Shown here piece by piece: positions 33,647 through 44,830 of a stretch of 64,000 bases of DNA; positions within the stretch are counted from its first letter, which is position 1; every line of letters starts with the position of its first letter. Made by a program: the position numbers and the translations under genes. Under the pieces are notes generated by a model. That model made no database searches. It was not told the DNA's origin and worked only from the letters and a program-made list of their open reading frames with translations. The DNA comes from Ascoidea asiatica (taxonomy: Eukaryota > Ascomycota > Saccharomycetes > Ascoideales > Ascoideaceae), in contig BCKQ01000002.1 in assembly GCA_001600695.1 (NCBI GenBank), positions 930,001 to 994,000 on the forward strand, read 5' to 3'.

Positions 33647-34343
33647 TGATTTTATGAAGAAATTTAGAATTTCAAATTCCTCATCTTAATCTTAATTAGT
33701 TTAGTCTCTTATTTGAAAAACTGTACTTGAAAAATCCTTTTTGAGATCTAAAAGTTAACCTAAACTTTAATCTAAACATAACCAGCTGAAGAAATTAATC
33801 CAAATTTAAAATAATCCTCCTTATTTCATAATCATATTTATTTATGACTCCATTTTATGATCTTTCCTTTACAAAATCTTTAATTGTTTTTTTTATCAAA
33901 AAGAAAACTCAAAAAATTCATCATCATTATATATATATATGTATACATAGTATTATTTTCATTACTATTTTCATTAATCATTTTTTTAATCATTTTTCAT
34001 TTTATTTGTTCTTCCTCAATCTCTTTTAATCTTCTTGATTTTTCTTGATTCTACTTTAATAGTCTTTAATGATATTTTAATTATTACTTTACTCCTTTTT
34101 TTGCTTTCAAATATTTTCAAATAGTTTCAACTCAAATTACATCTCATCGATCAAATAACTCACTAATAAACAATAAATCAATAAGTTTTCATAAACTACG
34201 TTATACACCATTTATTATTGTAAGTCAAATTAGTCTATAACATCCTTTATTGATTTTCTTTTGTATATTTTGTACTTTACATGATAACAAAAACTATATT
34301 ACTAAATAACTAACTCATTTTATTTTATTTTATCATTTTATTA
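33647..34343. other. Convergent gap between AQY1 and KOG1
   Basis: AT-rich 3' flanks of two convergent genes. It contains an ATATATATATGTATACATA stretch (about 33930-33950) of the polyadenylation-element type. No other feature seen. Confidence 0.6.
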
Positions 34344-37300
34344 TCATAATGCCTCATAGATAAAAATATCATTTTCATGCTTATTATTAATACCAAGCAT
34401 CATTCTATGAGGATGAAAATTAAGACTTCCCACAGAAACTTTATTCATTGGAAAAAGTTTCTTATTTATTGGAAATATTGTACTTCTATTATTATTATTG
34501 TTGGATTTAATTGAGCCTAATAAAGCTCCTTGAATTCCCCATAAATCAACATTTTTACTACCTGTTGCCATAATTGGTGCATGCTCATGAATTGCAAAAC
34601 TTGACATATTTGTATATGGAACCTTAATTTCATTATTTCCTTGTAATTGAATATAATCATTATTTTCTTCAATAATATTTTTTGATAACGGTTGTCTTCG
34701 TAACATTTCTTGATCAATTGTATTTTGAAGATTATTCAAATTTATACTTGAAACCGAACTTCTATGTCTTATATCAGGTAATGATCTATTGCTATTTATC
34801 AATAAATTAGTCTCCATTTCTTTTCTTAAATGAGCACTTTCTTCAAGAGAATATGCTTTGAACTCAACTACAGGCTCATCACTTCGAATATCCCATAATT
34901 GGACGATTCCATTAGTTGAACCACTTGCTAATTCTCTGTTTCCACCTCTTTGAAAATGAATTTTTTGAATCCAATTTCTTTTTTTTTCAGGCCATTTTGA
35001 TAACCCTTTCCATTCTCTCACAATACACATTCTTGGTTCTAATCTTTTATCAAAAATTCTAATATCACCATTCTCAAATCCAGCAGCAATTATATTTCCT
35101 GCGACTTGATCTGAAGTCATTGAAGTGACAGTTTTAATGGATCTGGTTGGAATTTCTTTGACACATAATTCTTTTTGAACGTCCCAGATTTTAATTGTAT
35201 TAACATCTCCACTTACCAATAAATTTCCAGTACTTTGTTGCCAATCTGTAATCAAGCCAACAGAAAATTTACTCTCCTTAATATCATTTAACGCTCTCCA
35301 GGTGGTTATTAATTTGATATTTCTAGTATCCTCGAATTCACGATAAATTTTTACAACACCATCAGAAGATCCTGTTAATAAAATAGATTTATCATCCTCA
35401 TTTAATAATTTTAAATCTGTAACTTTACTACCAACAGGATTGTTATTGGAAAATTCACACAAACATTCATTTTGATCCCAGTCCCAAACTCTAATGATAT
35501 TTTTATCATCAGCTGTTACAATCCAATTTTCAAATTGTGAGAATTCAAACAGTCTTGGAACAGACTGATTATCAATAGCAACTTTTAAATTAGACCAATT
35601 GGATTCCATTGCTTTTTTTTTTTGTTGTTGAGTAAACTCAATAATATGATCATTACGATTTTTCCTCCATGACTTGGCCTGTTGGTCTTCATTCGGAAAC
35701 CCATGATTTCTGAGTGTTGGCTTATCCTTATTAAGCTGAGGATAGTGAAAATATTCAATCGAGTAATCCAAAAATTTAGATTCTATAGGAATTTTAGGAA
35801 TAATTAGCGTTATATCAACTGGTTTAAATCTTGCTAAATGAGGTATAAGTAATGCCTTTATTTCTAGCTCATCCAGTTGCTTAACATCAGGAATATAAAC
35901 TTCTGCAGGACCCTGAGTAATTTTAATCCCAGGAATTTCAAAAGTATATGGCTTATTGTCATCAACAGTTTCCAATACAGAGTTCCCAGTTATATAATTG
36001 AAAAAATTTTGAATAGAGCCTGGTTTTCTTAATACACCACTCGAATTTATATCCAGATGTGCATCTGAAGATCCAAAAGAGTTACCTGAAAAATGATTTG
36101 AAGTAATAGTGGCTGATTTTGATATTCCATGTCTTTGATAAGAACCCAAATCTCTGCTGCTCTTGTATTTTCTGTGAGCCAATTGTGGTCTATTTTCCAG
36201 TTGGTTTTCTTTTCCCAGTCTTAGCGTTAACCTGGTTCTTAGCCTTTCAAAAGAGTCTTTGAATTTTTCACTAGTAGAAAGCTTTAAGAGAACATATTGT
36301 ATAATAATTTCAGCCATGTTTCTGATTTCATAATGTGGATCTGATGATAAAGTTAAAATGCTTCTCCAAACAGCACTAAAAACAGTTCCATATATGGGCA
36401 TTTTTTTTCGAAAGTCATTTATCTCCGATATTCTTTCAATTAGTATAATTTCTTCATACATTGATGCTTCTGCAGTGGCAAGAAATATTGCTAAATATTT
36501 GTAGACAAATTTAGAGAAATATATGATTATTTGTTTTCTGACAGCAGCACTGCCATCTGTTACTGAAGCTACTAATAGTTTTGCTATACTTATGTCACCT
36601 TGCTGTAATTCACTAACTGATTCTTCGCTTATACTGTCATCAAGATCATCTAGTAGAATCATTAAAGTTATAAAGCTATAAATAATGGAAGCCCGTATTT
36701 CTGGAGTCCAAGCTTTTTTATAAATTTCTATTATTTTTGGAAGTATAGTTGTATGAACTAAAATTTTCAACTTCAATATATTAGACCATAATTGACTAAT
36801 AAAAAGAGCAGACCAAACACGAAGAGATTGAGAGTTTGAATTTTCTAAAAACCATACAATTTTGTCTGTCAAATGAGAATCGTATAGTAATTTTTGAGCA
36901 TCTTTATTCTCTCTCATGAAAATAGTTAAAACAAAAACAGGCAAAGCAATTTGATTGTCTGATAAACCTTTGATTGGATCATACTTTAATATTGGCATCA
37001 ATTCTTCTGATATTTTCACAGGTTGTACAGTTTCTGAATCTATATATTTATTACGGAGGGTTTCTGATTTGAATTTAATGTTTGTTTCATATCTCCTTCT
37101 AGGATTAACTCCAAGTTCCTGGCTACCAGTGATGCTTGGCATGTAAGGATTATTGGAATTCTTTTCCTTGATTCTTTTAATTGCTTTGATATAAAATGGG
37201 TTTTGCTGTCTTGTCAATTCAGGGTCTTCAGAGTTTTCTGGAATTATCATTTCTATGAAAAATGTGAAATTAGCGTTTAGACGTGAAAGCAAATCACCTT

Positions 37301-39425
37301 GTATATCTTTCCAATACGAAGCCATTAATTTTGCCCAGATAAAGGTTAAGAAAGGCTTAAAATTATTTGCAGTTACTTGAAGTAAACGAATCAAATGATC
37401 CAAAATTCCAGCTTCTAGAACTGCGGTAACACTCCAAGGACCTAGATCCACTACTCGAGCTATTGTATAAAGGGATATAAATCGATAATATGGTGTTCCA
37501 ATAATATGCACAAGCATTGGTAATTGAGGTGGAATAATTTTTTTAAAACTTTCATAATCAATCCAATGGTTCAAGGCTGCAATTTGATTTTCAAAAAAAT
37601 TTGTAAAATGAAATTTGGGTTGTATAGCGATAGATTCTATAGTCGTAAAGCCGTAAGTTTCTTTGATAAACTTTAATCTAGAAAGAAATTGATCAATAAC
37701 TAAATCCCAATCATCCCATATAGGATGATTGTGTACATCAGGTAGAACTGGTTCTGAAACAGCATTTTTATCATAGTATTTCATTACCCTTTGAGCCAAC
37801 AAAAAATTCCGGAACATAGCATTAGCCATTATATCTTGTCTGAACCATCTTTTATAATCACTATGAGATAAACTTGTATAAGCTATCATATCCATTAAAG
37901 CAATAAAAATTAAATATAAATCACCAAAGACGTCTTTTCTTTGTTCATAATTTCCATGATAACCAAAATCTAAATTTGATTTTCTATGATGATCTGGACT
38001 ACTACTGAGCTTTTCTGTTTTTATATAGTCATATAAGGAATCATAATCTTTTTTGAAGGGTGATTTTAAAATAAAAAATCTTATACTCATTTCAATGGGG
38101 GAACTCATACAGCAAGTAAAAATATCTGCTGGTATTTCTGGTTGAGAAGGTAGCTTTTCTCCATCTTTGCAAGAACAAAATATGTAAGAATCTAAAAAAC
38201 AATAAGGATTAATAAAATTTGGCAGAGAAGGGTCATTTTTATTAGTTAATTTATCATTTACATAGTCACTAATCCTAGCTTCAGTTGCTTTTTTAAGTGA
38301 ATTCAACATTCTCCCAGAATATGTACAGTCAAAGACTAAAATATAAGGAGAGCCTAACCAAGATTGTAATTCGGAAGCAGTCACTGGAACGTATTGGTTA
38401 TATGCTCTATTGAATAACCAGAAATCACCAGTTTCATTAGGATAAGGAACTCCATGGCCATTGTAATGTAAAAAAATCCTTGAAATCGGTTTTTTGGAAT
38501 CAGAAGAATTGCTTCTCATATTGTTTTTATTAGGATATAAACCATTACTATTCATACAATTTGAATTCGAAGAATTATACGCTTGATTTGAATTTGGATT
38601 ATCTAGTTGACGCCTCCAGCTTATTATATATCTTTTGAGTTCATCTACATTTGGTTCTGAATAAACTCTTAAAGTCATTTTAGGACTTAATCTTTGGTAG
38701 AAACTTGTAACTTGATTAGTAATTAAAGCTGAAGCTTCTTTGGGTCCGGGAAAAGTATCGGGATCAATCCATCCTTCTAAAGAAGCTGAAGGCTTTACTG
38801 CCTCAAAAGGAGGTGGGGGCTCAGTTCCTACATTTAAACATAATAAAATTCCTCCTAATGGAGTTGAAGAAATTTTTTTTGGTGATCTCCAGTCAACTTC
38901 TTTAAGTATTCTATAATAATCTTTATTCAATTGTCTTTCTTCTTCTGTTATTGGATTTGTATTATCTAAGTATGCTTTACTTTCAAAATAGAAGAAAAAT
39001 CTTGAAAATGATTTTTGAATATCAGTATCTGTAAACCCATGTCTTAATATTATTTCATTAGAATTTGCATTATTACTTAACTGATTACTATTATCATTTT
39101 CCTCATCATCAATATTATCATTTTCGATATTTTTTATTGCGAGGTCAGGTAAGTTATTTGCATTAGTTATATCATCTATTAACCTATCTCTTGAAACTGA
39201 TGAAGAATAACTGGTATTATTATCTGTCGGTCTACTTGGTCTTCTGATTGGGCTATTATTTCCTTTTAGTTGTTGATTGTAGCCATTTATTTGATTCCTA
39301 TCCATTTGGTTTCCATTATTTTGATTTCCATTTATTTGAGCTCTGTTGAAATTTGCATTTGAAGGTAAATGACTATTTCGCTGAAGAGTTCTTGGAAGAT
39401 GTATTGGAGAAGGCTCCTCCATCAT
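34344..39425 (-). CDS. KOG1: Kog1/raptor, TORC1 subunit
   Basis: A 1693-aa scaffold and substrate-recognition subunit of TOR complex 1, acting at the vacuolar membrane. After an Asn-rich N-terminus (1-130) comes the raptor N-terminal conserved, caspase-like region, with LLCLNVGTEPPP, FLHYNGHGVPYPNETGDFW near residue 320 and VFDCTYSGRMLNS near 360. HEAT-type repeats follow (for example LVASVTDGSAAVRKQIIIYFSKFV). A C-terminal WD40 propeller covers about 1290-1690, with blades such as NIIRVWDWDQNECLCEF, IKIWDVQKEL and IVQLWDIRSDEPVVEF. Length is close to S. cerevisiae Kog1 (about 1557 aa). The protein starts with two consecutive Met codons and there is no sign of an intron. This ORF is less AT-biased than its neighbours. 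Confidence 0.97.
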   Translation of the reverse strand: MMEEPSPIHLPRTLQRNSHLPSNANFNRAQINGNQNNGNQMDRNQINGYNQQLKGNNSPIRRPSRPTDNNTSYSSSVSRDRLIDDITNANNLPDLAIKNIENDNIDDEENDNSNQLSNNANSNEIILRHGFTDTDIQKSFSRFFFYFESKAYLDNTNPITEEERQLNKDYYRILKEVDWRSPKKISSTPLGGILLCLNVGTEPPPPFEAVKPSASLEGWIDPDTFPGPKEASALITNQVTSFYQRLSPKMTLRVYSEPNVDELKRYIISWRRQLDNPNSNQAYNSSNSNCMNSNGLYPNKNNMRSNSSDSKKPISRIFLHYNGHGVPYPNETGDFWLFNRAYNQYVPVTASELQSWLGSPYILVFDCTYSGRMLNSLKKATEARISDYVNDKLTNKNDPSLPNFINPYCFLDSYIFCSCKDGEKLPSQPEIPADIFTCCMSSPIEMSIRFFILKSPFKKDYDSLYDYIKTEKLSSSPDHHRKSNLDFGYHGNYEQRKDVFGDLYLIFIALMDMIAYTSLSHSDYKRWFRQDIMANAMFRNFLLAQRVMKYYDKNAVSEPVLPDVHNHPIWDDWDLVIDQFLSRLKFIKETYGFTTIESIAIQPKFHFTNFFENQIAALNHWIDYESFKKIIPPQLPMLVHIIGTPYYRFISLYTIARVVDLGPWSVTAVLEAGILDHLIRLLQVTANNFKPFLTFIWAKLMASYWKDIQGDLLSRLNANFTFFIEMIIPENSEDPELTRQQNPFYIKAIKRIKEKNSNNPYMPSITGSQELGVNPRRRYETNIKFKSETLRNKYIDSETVQPVKISEELMPILKYDPIKGLSDNQIALPVFVLTIFMRENKDAQKLLYDSHLTDKIVWFLENSNSQSLRVWSALFISQLWSNILKLKILVHTTILPKIIEIYKKAWTPEIRASIIYSFITLMILLDDLDDSISEESVSELQQGDISIAKLLVASVTDGSAAVRKQIIIYFSKFVYKYLAIFLATAEASMYEEIILIERISEINDFRKKMPIYGTVFSAVWRSILTLSSDPHYEIRNMAEIIIQYVLLKLSTSEKFKDSFERLRTRLTLRLGKENQLENRPQLAHRKYKSSRDLGSYQRHGISKSATITSNHFSGNSFGSSDAHLDINSSGVLRKPGSIQNFFNYITGNSVLETVDDNKPYTFEIPGIKITQGPAEVYIPDVKQLDELEIKALLIPHLARFKPVDITLIIPKIPIESKFLDYSIEYFHYPQLNKDKPTLRNHGFPNEDQQAKSWRKNRNDHIIEFTQQQKKKAMESNWSNLKVAIDNQSVPRLFEFSQFENWIVTADDKNIIRVWDWDQNECLCEFSNNNPVGSKVTDLKLLNEDDKSILLTGSSDGVVKIYREFEDTRNIKLITTWRALNDIKESKFSVGLITDWQQSTGNLLVSGDVNTIKIWDVQKELCVKEIPTRSIKTVTSMTSDQVAGNIIAAGFENGDIRIFDKRLEPRMCIVREWKGLSKWPEKKRNWIQKIHFQRGGNRELASGSTNGIVQLWDIRSDEPVVEFKAYSLEESAHLRKEMETNLLINSNRSLPDIRHRSSVSSINLNNLQNTIDQEMLRRQPLSKNIIEENNDYIQLQGNNEIKVPYTNMSSFAIHEHAPIMATGSKNVDLWGIQGALLGSIKSNNNNNRSTIFPINKKLFPMNKVSVGSLNFHPHRMMLGINNKHENDIFIYEAL

Positions 39426-41110
39426 TGTATCAGAAATAGTTGAAACAGTTTAATATTTCAACCAAACTGTATAATATGCTTTTATCCAAAGTGAATTATT
39501 TTTTTCTAAATTTTGACTATAATTCAATATATAATGTTTTATTTACTTTATTCTCTTGAATCCAAAAGTAGCTTTAATTCATTTTATTTTTTTCTTTCTG
39601 TCTGTCTTTCACTTTCATAGCATTAAAAGGCAATAATTAAGGTTACGTAACCTTAACAATCTCTATTCTTACGTTATTCCTAAGGTAATCCGAGCGTATT
39701 TCCACTGGATTTCTTCAGGATTTCCATTTCCGGAAACTCTCTTATCCGTACTATAACTAGACAGACACTGATTGTTAATCATTTTATTCTTTTATTGGAA
39801 TTGTTTTCGAATATTCTAGGCTATTCTTAGACTTTCTAAGATTGCATAGATTGTTCTACGACTACATTTTATTGCGTTCTTAGAACTTCCGTGTGCATGT
39901 TAAATGTACTAGAACGTTCTGGGTCTGCATTATTTATTCTTTCTTCGAAGTTCTGTGTGCATTTCGAATGTACTGGAATCTTCGTGTTTGTTCTTAGAAT
40001 GACGTAGTGTCTTCTAGAACAGTACTTTATTTTATTTCTTTTCTTAAGTATGGGAAGTGAACTTTCACATACTAAATTTACAAATTTATTCTTAAGATGG
40101 GTTACCCGCTCCTATTTTCCGCTAATATAAATGGGGCACTTACCTCCCATATTTTTTATATAATTTTTATATATTTTATAATTTAATTAACAATGGTTTA
40201 TAATTTGAATTAGATATCTTCTTAGTAATGATTAGATATTTCGTTCGAACTACAATCAACACTTAAAGGCTCAATAATCCAGACTAATCCGCCGGAAAGC
40301 ATTGGTCTTGTGTTGTAAAAAGGTTGGAGATGTAAAACCACCTTCCAAACCACCATCAGAGTTAGGAAAGGCAACAGTGCCAAAATAATTAAAAAAATTT
40401 CAAAAGAAATTACGCATTTGAAAGATAAGTTAACAAATAAGTTAATGGCTATTCGGTGCCCAAAACACCAATGTATGTGGTTTAGTTTATATTAGAAAAT
40501 AATAAAAGAACTGAAATAAAAAATCTAAAAAACTTAAAAAAAGAAAAAGAAAAAGAAAAACAATAAAAATTTAAGAAAAAATTATGATAGTGAATGAGTG
40601 ACAAAAATTGACAAGTTTTAATCAATAAAGTGAACAAATAAATGAATAAATAAATGCAAAAGAAGGAAAAACAAAAATAAACAGGACATGATTAAAACCC
40701 AATTTAAAGCAAACATACTCAAGGAAGCATACACAACAAGGCTGGTAATGTTTTAAATAACATTACCAATGCTATAAGTAAAACAATAAATATGATCTCA
40801 ATATTTCGTAAACCCAAAATTTATACTTTTTTTCTCAACTTTCTTTTGTTAATAAAATACAAGCAATTATATATATTGATAGAAACTAACCTAGGATAAA
40901 TGATATACTATCTCAAAATCTAACATTAAAATTGCTAAAACCTCTAAGCTTTATTTTATAAAAAAATAATGTATAATTTAAATTAGCTTAAAAGATTTGA
41001 GAAAATTTTATGAAAGTGATAATATAAATTAAAAAAAAAATAGAAAAATATATTAGAATATACTAAAACATATTTCAGTAAGTGCTAACCTGTTTGTAAA
41101 TCAATTAAAT
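39426..41110. other. KOG1 upstream region, 3' flank of the TDA11-like gene
   Basis: This contains the 20-bp palindrome at 39637-39656, about 210 bp 5' of KOG1. A GC-richer stretch at 39640-40400 includes repeated TTCTAGAACGTTC-like and AGAACTTC sequences (39790-40010). An almost open 88-codon plus-strand frame lies at 40232-40495 (see findings). An (AAAAAG)n tract lies at about 40530-40560. Confidence 0.6.
39637..39656. promoter_or_regulatory. 20-bp perfect palindrome with TTACGTAA core
   Basis: TTAAGGTTACGTAACCTTAA is self-complementary over all 20 bases. The core TTACGTAA is the same bZIP-type site seen twice upstream of TOA2. It lies about 210 bp upstream of the KOG1 ATG and is a strong candidate binding site for a dimeric factor. 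Confidence 0.6.
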
Positions 41111-44074
41111 CTAGTCAAATTTCTTACTTATGTCATTAGAAATTCTCTTTCTAGGTAATGGTCTTACATTCATTTTATCATCTAACAATCCACCTATCAA
41201 TTCTACACTATTTTTCTTAGATTCTTTGTTATTGTTCTGGATGTTATTTGAAGCATCATTGGAATTATTATCATCACTGCTATCCAAATCAATTAAATTC
41301 ATATCGTTATTATTGGTAGTGGTTTTTGAGTTAACAGTAGTTACATTTCTTAATACTTTTTGATTTTTCGCCATTTGAGCATTTTGCTCCATTTCTTCCT
41401 CAGTCTCGTCCATAGATAATAATAATCCCTGCTTGACATCTGAATAAAATGACCACAATGAAGTAGAGACTGTTGATATTGGATCATTATTAATTGATGC
41501 TAATTCTTTTATTGGAGTAGCTATTTCTTTTTTACCATTAGTTCTTATTACTTTTCTCCCAGATGAATTTGTATTTGTATTTGTACTTGTATTTAATGAC
41601 TTATGAATGATTTTATGATTATTTAAATTGGTTGGTGCATTTTTAAAATGCTTGAAATTAGCTGACGATGCTTTATTTGAATTATTAGCATTACTTGTAA
41701 ATACACTATTTCGTCTTGCAACATTGATCTTTGAAGTTTTTGATGATAATGGATTTTGAAGTGAGTTCGTTCTTTGTAAAGTTTTTTTATTATTGGAAAA
41801 TGAATTACTTATACTACCTTTAAGTCCGGATCCAGAATCAAATGTATCTTCAAAATTAAAAAAATCATCATTATCAAAATCATTAAGTTCCACTTCATTT
41901 TCATTTGGCTCTTCTTTGATTGTATTATTCTTATTTTTATTACGAGTTTTGGGTATACTTAGTATATTACTATTAGTATTCAAGAAATTATTACCATTAA
42001 TATCATTATCATTATTGTTGTTTAAGGAATCAGAACCACCGAATGTAAAATCTCTATCAATGGAATCAACTGGTGAAGTCTTTGACAGACCAGAATACTT
42101 TTCAATTCCATCTTGTAACATTGAATCTAATTTTGATAAAACATTTAATGGTTTTGAAATATTTTCCCACATAGATGTTTGTCTTTTATGTGAATTAATA
42201 TCATCATAATTGAAAGAATTATTAGATTTAGAAGCTAAAACGCTCATACTTAATCTATTATTTTTTTTTTCATTCAATTTTGAATTCATATTTGATTTAG
42301 AATTTGATGTTTGGCCAAAATTCATATAATCTTGAATTTGTCTATCAATTTTATTTTTTGTTGGAGAAGATAATGGAGTACGTAAATTTGGTAAATTTGA
42401 AACAGATGAGGATCTCATTTTTCTGGAATTTATTATATTGTTGATTGTTGGATTATTTGATTTTGAAGGAGTCACTTCATTTGAAAATGTAGGTTTTGAA
42501 TGAGATGATTGCAGCAGTGTTGGTAGAATCGAAGACATTAAAGTTGACCTTCTTGAAGAGGATCTTGTTCTTGAAATTGCGGCTTCTCTTGGAGAAGTTG
42601 AAGTTTGTCTGAAAGGCTTATTGATAGTATTACTATTATTATTGTTATTATTATTATTATTATTGTTATTATTTGATTCATTATCAGTATCAATTGACGA
42701 AATGGTTGAGGTCGAAGTCCTATTTGTCGATTTAATTGAATTTGAGTTGTTTAAAGTATTCATTGAAGTTGAAGATCTTAGGGTTGAATTAGATAAACTT
42801 GATTTTATATTTATTAAGTCTTCACCATTTCTGATATTTTGATATAAAGAAGCTTGAACCACTTCTCTTAAATATTTCAATTCATGCTCTTCAGAATTTA
42901 GCTGTTCGGATAATAGTTTGATTTCATCTTTTAATTCAACAACTTTCATCTCTTTCAATGCCAATAATCTTATTTTTCCAGTAGTTTCATCTTCTGGTTC
43001 TTTGACTTCTGAATTAGAGTTTGAGTTATTTATATTATTTGTATTATTTGTGTTATTTGAATTCAAGGAAGAGTTTGAACTATTATTTCTTTTTAGACTA
43101 TTACGTAAATTTGGAGTATTTGACGTTGGAGATATGATTTGATTTTGACGAAAAAGAATTGAATTTCTATTTGAAGAAGTTGAAGTTGAAGATAAAGAAG
43201 AATTTCTTTGTAAATCAATCATTGAAGTACCAGAAAAAGTTGAAGATCTTCTATTAAAAAGATTTAAAGAATTCGAACGAGGTATTGAAGATTGTGGAGA
43301 ATGATGAATATTTGAATTTAAACTTGAATTTGAATTTGAATTTTTATGACTGATATAATTATGATTGTGATTATGATTATGATTATTAAAATGATTAGAA
43401 GAATTATTATCTAATACATTTAAGCCAAGATTTAAGCCATAACCAAATTTTGATCTTTGCTTTGGTAAGGTTCTACTTCTTTGTAAAACTGGGGTTTGAC
43501 TATTATTATTATTGTTATTAAATGGAGAAGAATTCGTTGGTGACTGATTGCTATTTAAGCTATTCGTTGAATTTCTTGAGTAATGTTTTTTAGGATTATC
43601 ATTATTATCAACAATTAAAACTTTTTTCTTATGAGATTTAGCATTAATTGATTTATTTGCAATGGTGATTGGATTTTTGATAGAATTTGAATTTTGAATT
43701 GTACTTGGAATTGAATTTGATTCATGGTTTAAATCTTCATCACTATTCAAATTATCAAGACTATTCATATTCAAAGGATGATTATTATTTGAAGATTGAA
43801 TATTATCAATTAGATTATTAATTGAACTTAAAGAATTTCTATTATTATTATGATTATGATTATTAATAGTATTATCAGAAGTAATATTACTGTTATTATT
43901 ATTTATATTTTTGATAATCTTTAATTCTAATTTTGTTGGAGATAAATCAGTTGTTGAACTATTCTGAGAATTTGAGAAGATTGAAGAATTATCAGTTAAA
44001 GTGGAATTTAAAGAATTTAAAGAAGAAGGGTTTGAATTAATTGAAGAAGAATGTCGAGAAGTTGTAGTAATCAT
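41111..44074 (-). CDS. Coiled-coil protein, Tda11-like
   Basis: A 987-aa Ser/Asn-rich protein, mostly disordered. The main structured piece is a helix at about residues 363-412 (IRLLALKEMKVVELKDEIKLL, then LNSEEHELKYLREVVQASLYQN), which fits the conserved coiled coil of the yeast Tda11 family (topoisomerase I damage affected, function unknown). A second conserved-looking block at about 865-905 (STSLWSFYSDVKQGLLLSMDETEEEMEQ) resembles the C-terminal Trp-containing helix of that family. S. cerevisiae Tda11 is about 504 aa, so this version is much longer, through low-complexity insertions. The assignment rests on pattern memory and is moderate. The start is the first ATG, directly before TTTSRHSSS. 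Confidence 0.7.
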   Translation of the reverse strand: MITTTSRHSSSINSNPSSLNSLNSTLTDNSSIFSNSQNSSTTDLSPTKLELKIIKNINNNNSNITSDNTINNHNHNNNRNSLSSINNLIDNIQSSNNNHPLNMNSLDNLNSDEDLNHESNSIPSTIQNSNSIKNPITIANKSINAKSHKKKVLIVDNNDNPKKHYSRNSTNSLNSNQSPTNSSPFNNNNNNSQTPVLQRSRTLPKQRSKFGYGLNLGLNVLDNNSSNHFNNHNHNHNHNYISHKNSNSNSSLNSNIHHSPQSSIPRSNSLNLFNRRSSTFSGTSMIDLQRNSSLSSTSTSSNRNSILFRQNQIISPTSNTPNLRNSLKRNNSSNSSLNSNNTNNTNNINNSNSNSEVKEPEDETTGKIRLLALKEMKVVELKDEIKLLSEQLNSEEHELKYLREVVQASLYQNIRNGEDLINIKSSLSNSTLRSSTSMNTLNNSNSIKSTNRTSTSTISSIDTDNESNNNNNNNNNNNNNSNTINKPFRQTSTSPREAAISRTRSSSRRSTLMSSILPTLLQSSHSKPTFSNEVTPSKSNNPTINNIINSRKMRSSSVSNLPNLRTPLSSPTKNKIDRQIQDYMNFGQTSNSKSNMNSKLNEKKNNRLSMSVLASKSNNSFNYDDINSHKRQTSMWENISKPLNVLSKLDSMLQDGIEKYSGLSKTSPVDSIDRDFTFGGSDSLNNNNDNDINGNNFLNTNSNILSIPKTRNKNKNNTIKEEPNENEVELNDFDNDDFFNFEDTFDSGSGLKGSISNSFSNNKKTLQRTNSLQNPLSSKTSKINVARRNSVFTSNANNSNKASSANFKHFKNAPTNLNNHKIIHKSLNTSTNTNTNSSGRKVIRTNGKKEIATPIKELASINNDPISTVSTSLWSFYSDVKQGLLLSMDETEEEMEQNAQMAKNQKVLRNVTTVNSKTTTNNNDMNLIDLDSSDDNNSNDASNNIQNNNKESKKNSVELIGGLLDDKMNVRPLPRKRISNDISKKFD

Positions 44075-44374
44075 TATTGAAGAATCCTAAAAGAATAATT
44101 TAATTACAAAGCAATATTGTTTGAAAATAAATAAAGTATTTTGAATTACGTATTTGATTGATTTATATTTGATAAAATGAAACTCGAGAGAAATATTTAA
44201 AACGAATTTAGAATAAAATATTTAAGAGTTTATATTATTGAATAATATAAGATAATAATGATGAATCCTAGAATTCTTAAATCAATGATGATTTTTTTTC
44301 TGGAGAATTAAATAATGAAGCAACTTTCTCAGAGGTTGAATTTTCAAGTTCCTGGTTTCTGAATATCTTGATAT

Positions 44375-44442
44375 TTGATTTTTGATCTTACTTTTGATCT
44401 TACTTTTGATCCTAGTTTTGATTTTGATCTTGATCTTGATCT
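44375..44442. repeat. TTTTGATCTT tandem array
   Basis: Successive copies of TTTTGATCTTAC shorten to TTTTGATCTTGATCTTGATCTT across about 68 bp. It lies about 300 bp 5' of the TDA11-like ATG. Confidence 0.85.
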
Positions 44443-44790
44443 TAATTTTCGGTCACTAGAATTAAAATAATAGCGTTTCAGTTTCCCTTGATTAGTTTTC
44501 CCTATTTCTTTAAATTTTTCTCATAAAGGACAGATTTATTTAAAAAATAGTAAATTTTCCAAAATAGAGTAATTAATTAAAAAAAGAAAGAATATTCGGA
44601 TTCTGATTCTGATCATAAAGAGTAAAACTGACTGTTAATTGATAATTGATGATTGTTAATTAGTGTTACCTTTTTCAAATGGGTATCTAGAAAACCAGCA
44701 CTGTGAACTGTTCTCGCACGCTTCTTCACTCTATTCTCTAAGCGGCGGTGAGCAAATGAAAGTAATTGGGGGCCCAGGTCTGCACTCCTG

Positions 44791-44830
44791 GCGAACACTT
44801 TTGCAAACACACTTCTTCTAGAGTGTTCGC
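44791..44830. repeat. 9-bp perfect inverted repeat
   Basis: GCGAACACT (44791-44799) and AGTGTTCGC (44822-44830) are perfect complements separated by 22 nt. It is GC-rich for this genome and sits about 720 bp upstream of the TDA11-like gene. Confidence 0.8.

Noticed and set aside
41793-42209. 138-codon plus-strand frame
   Set aside because: Antisense of the Ser/Asn-rich TDA11-like gene, where TCA/GAA codons make open antisense frames common.
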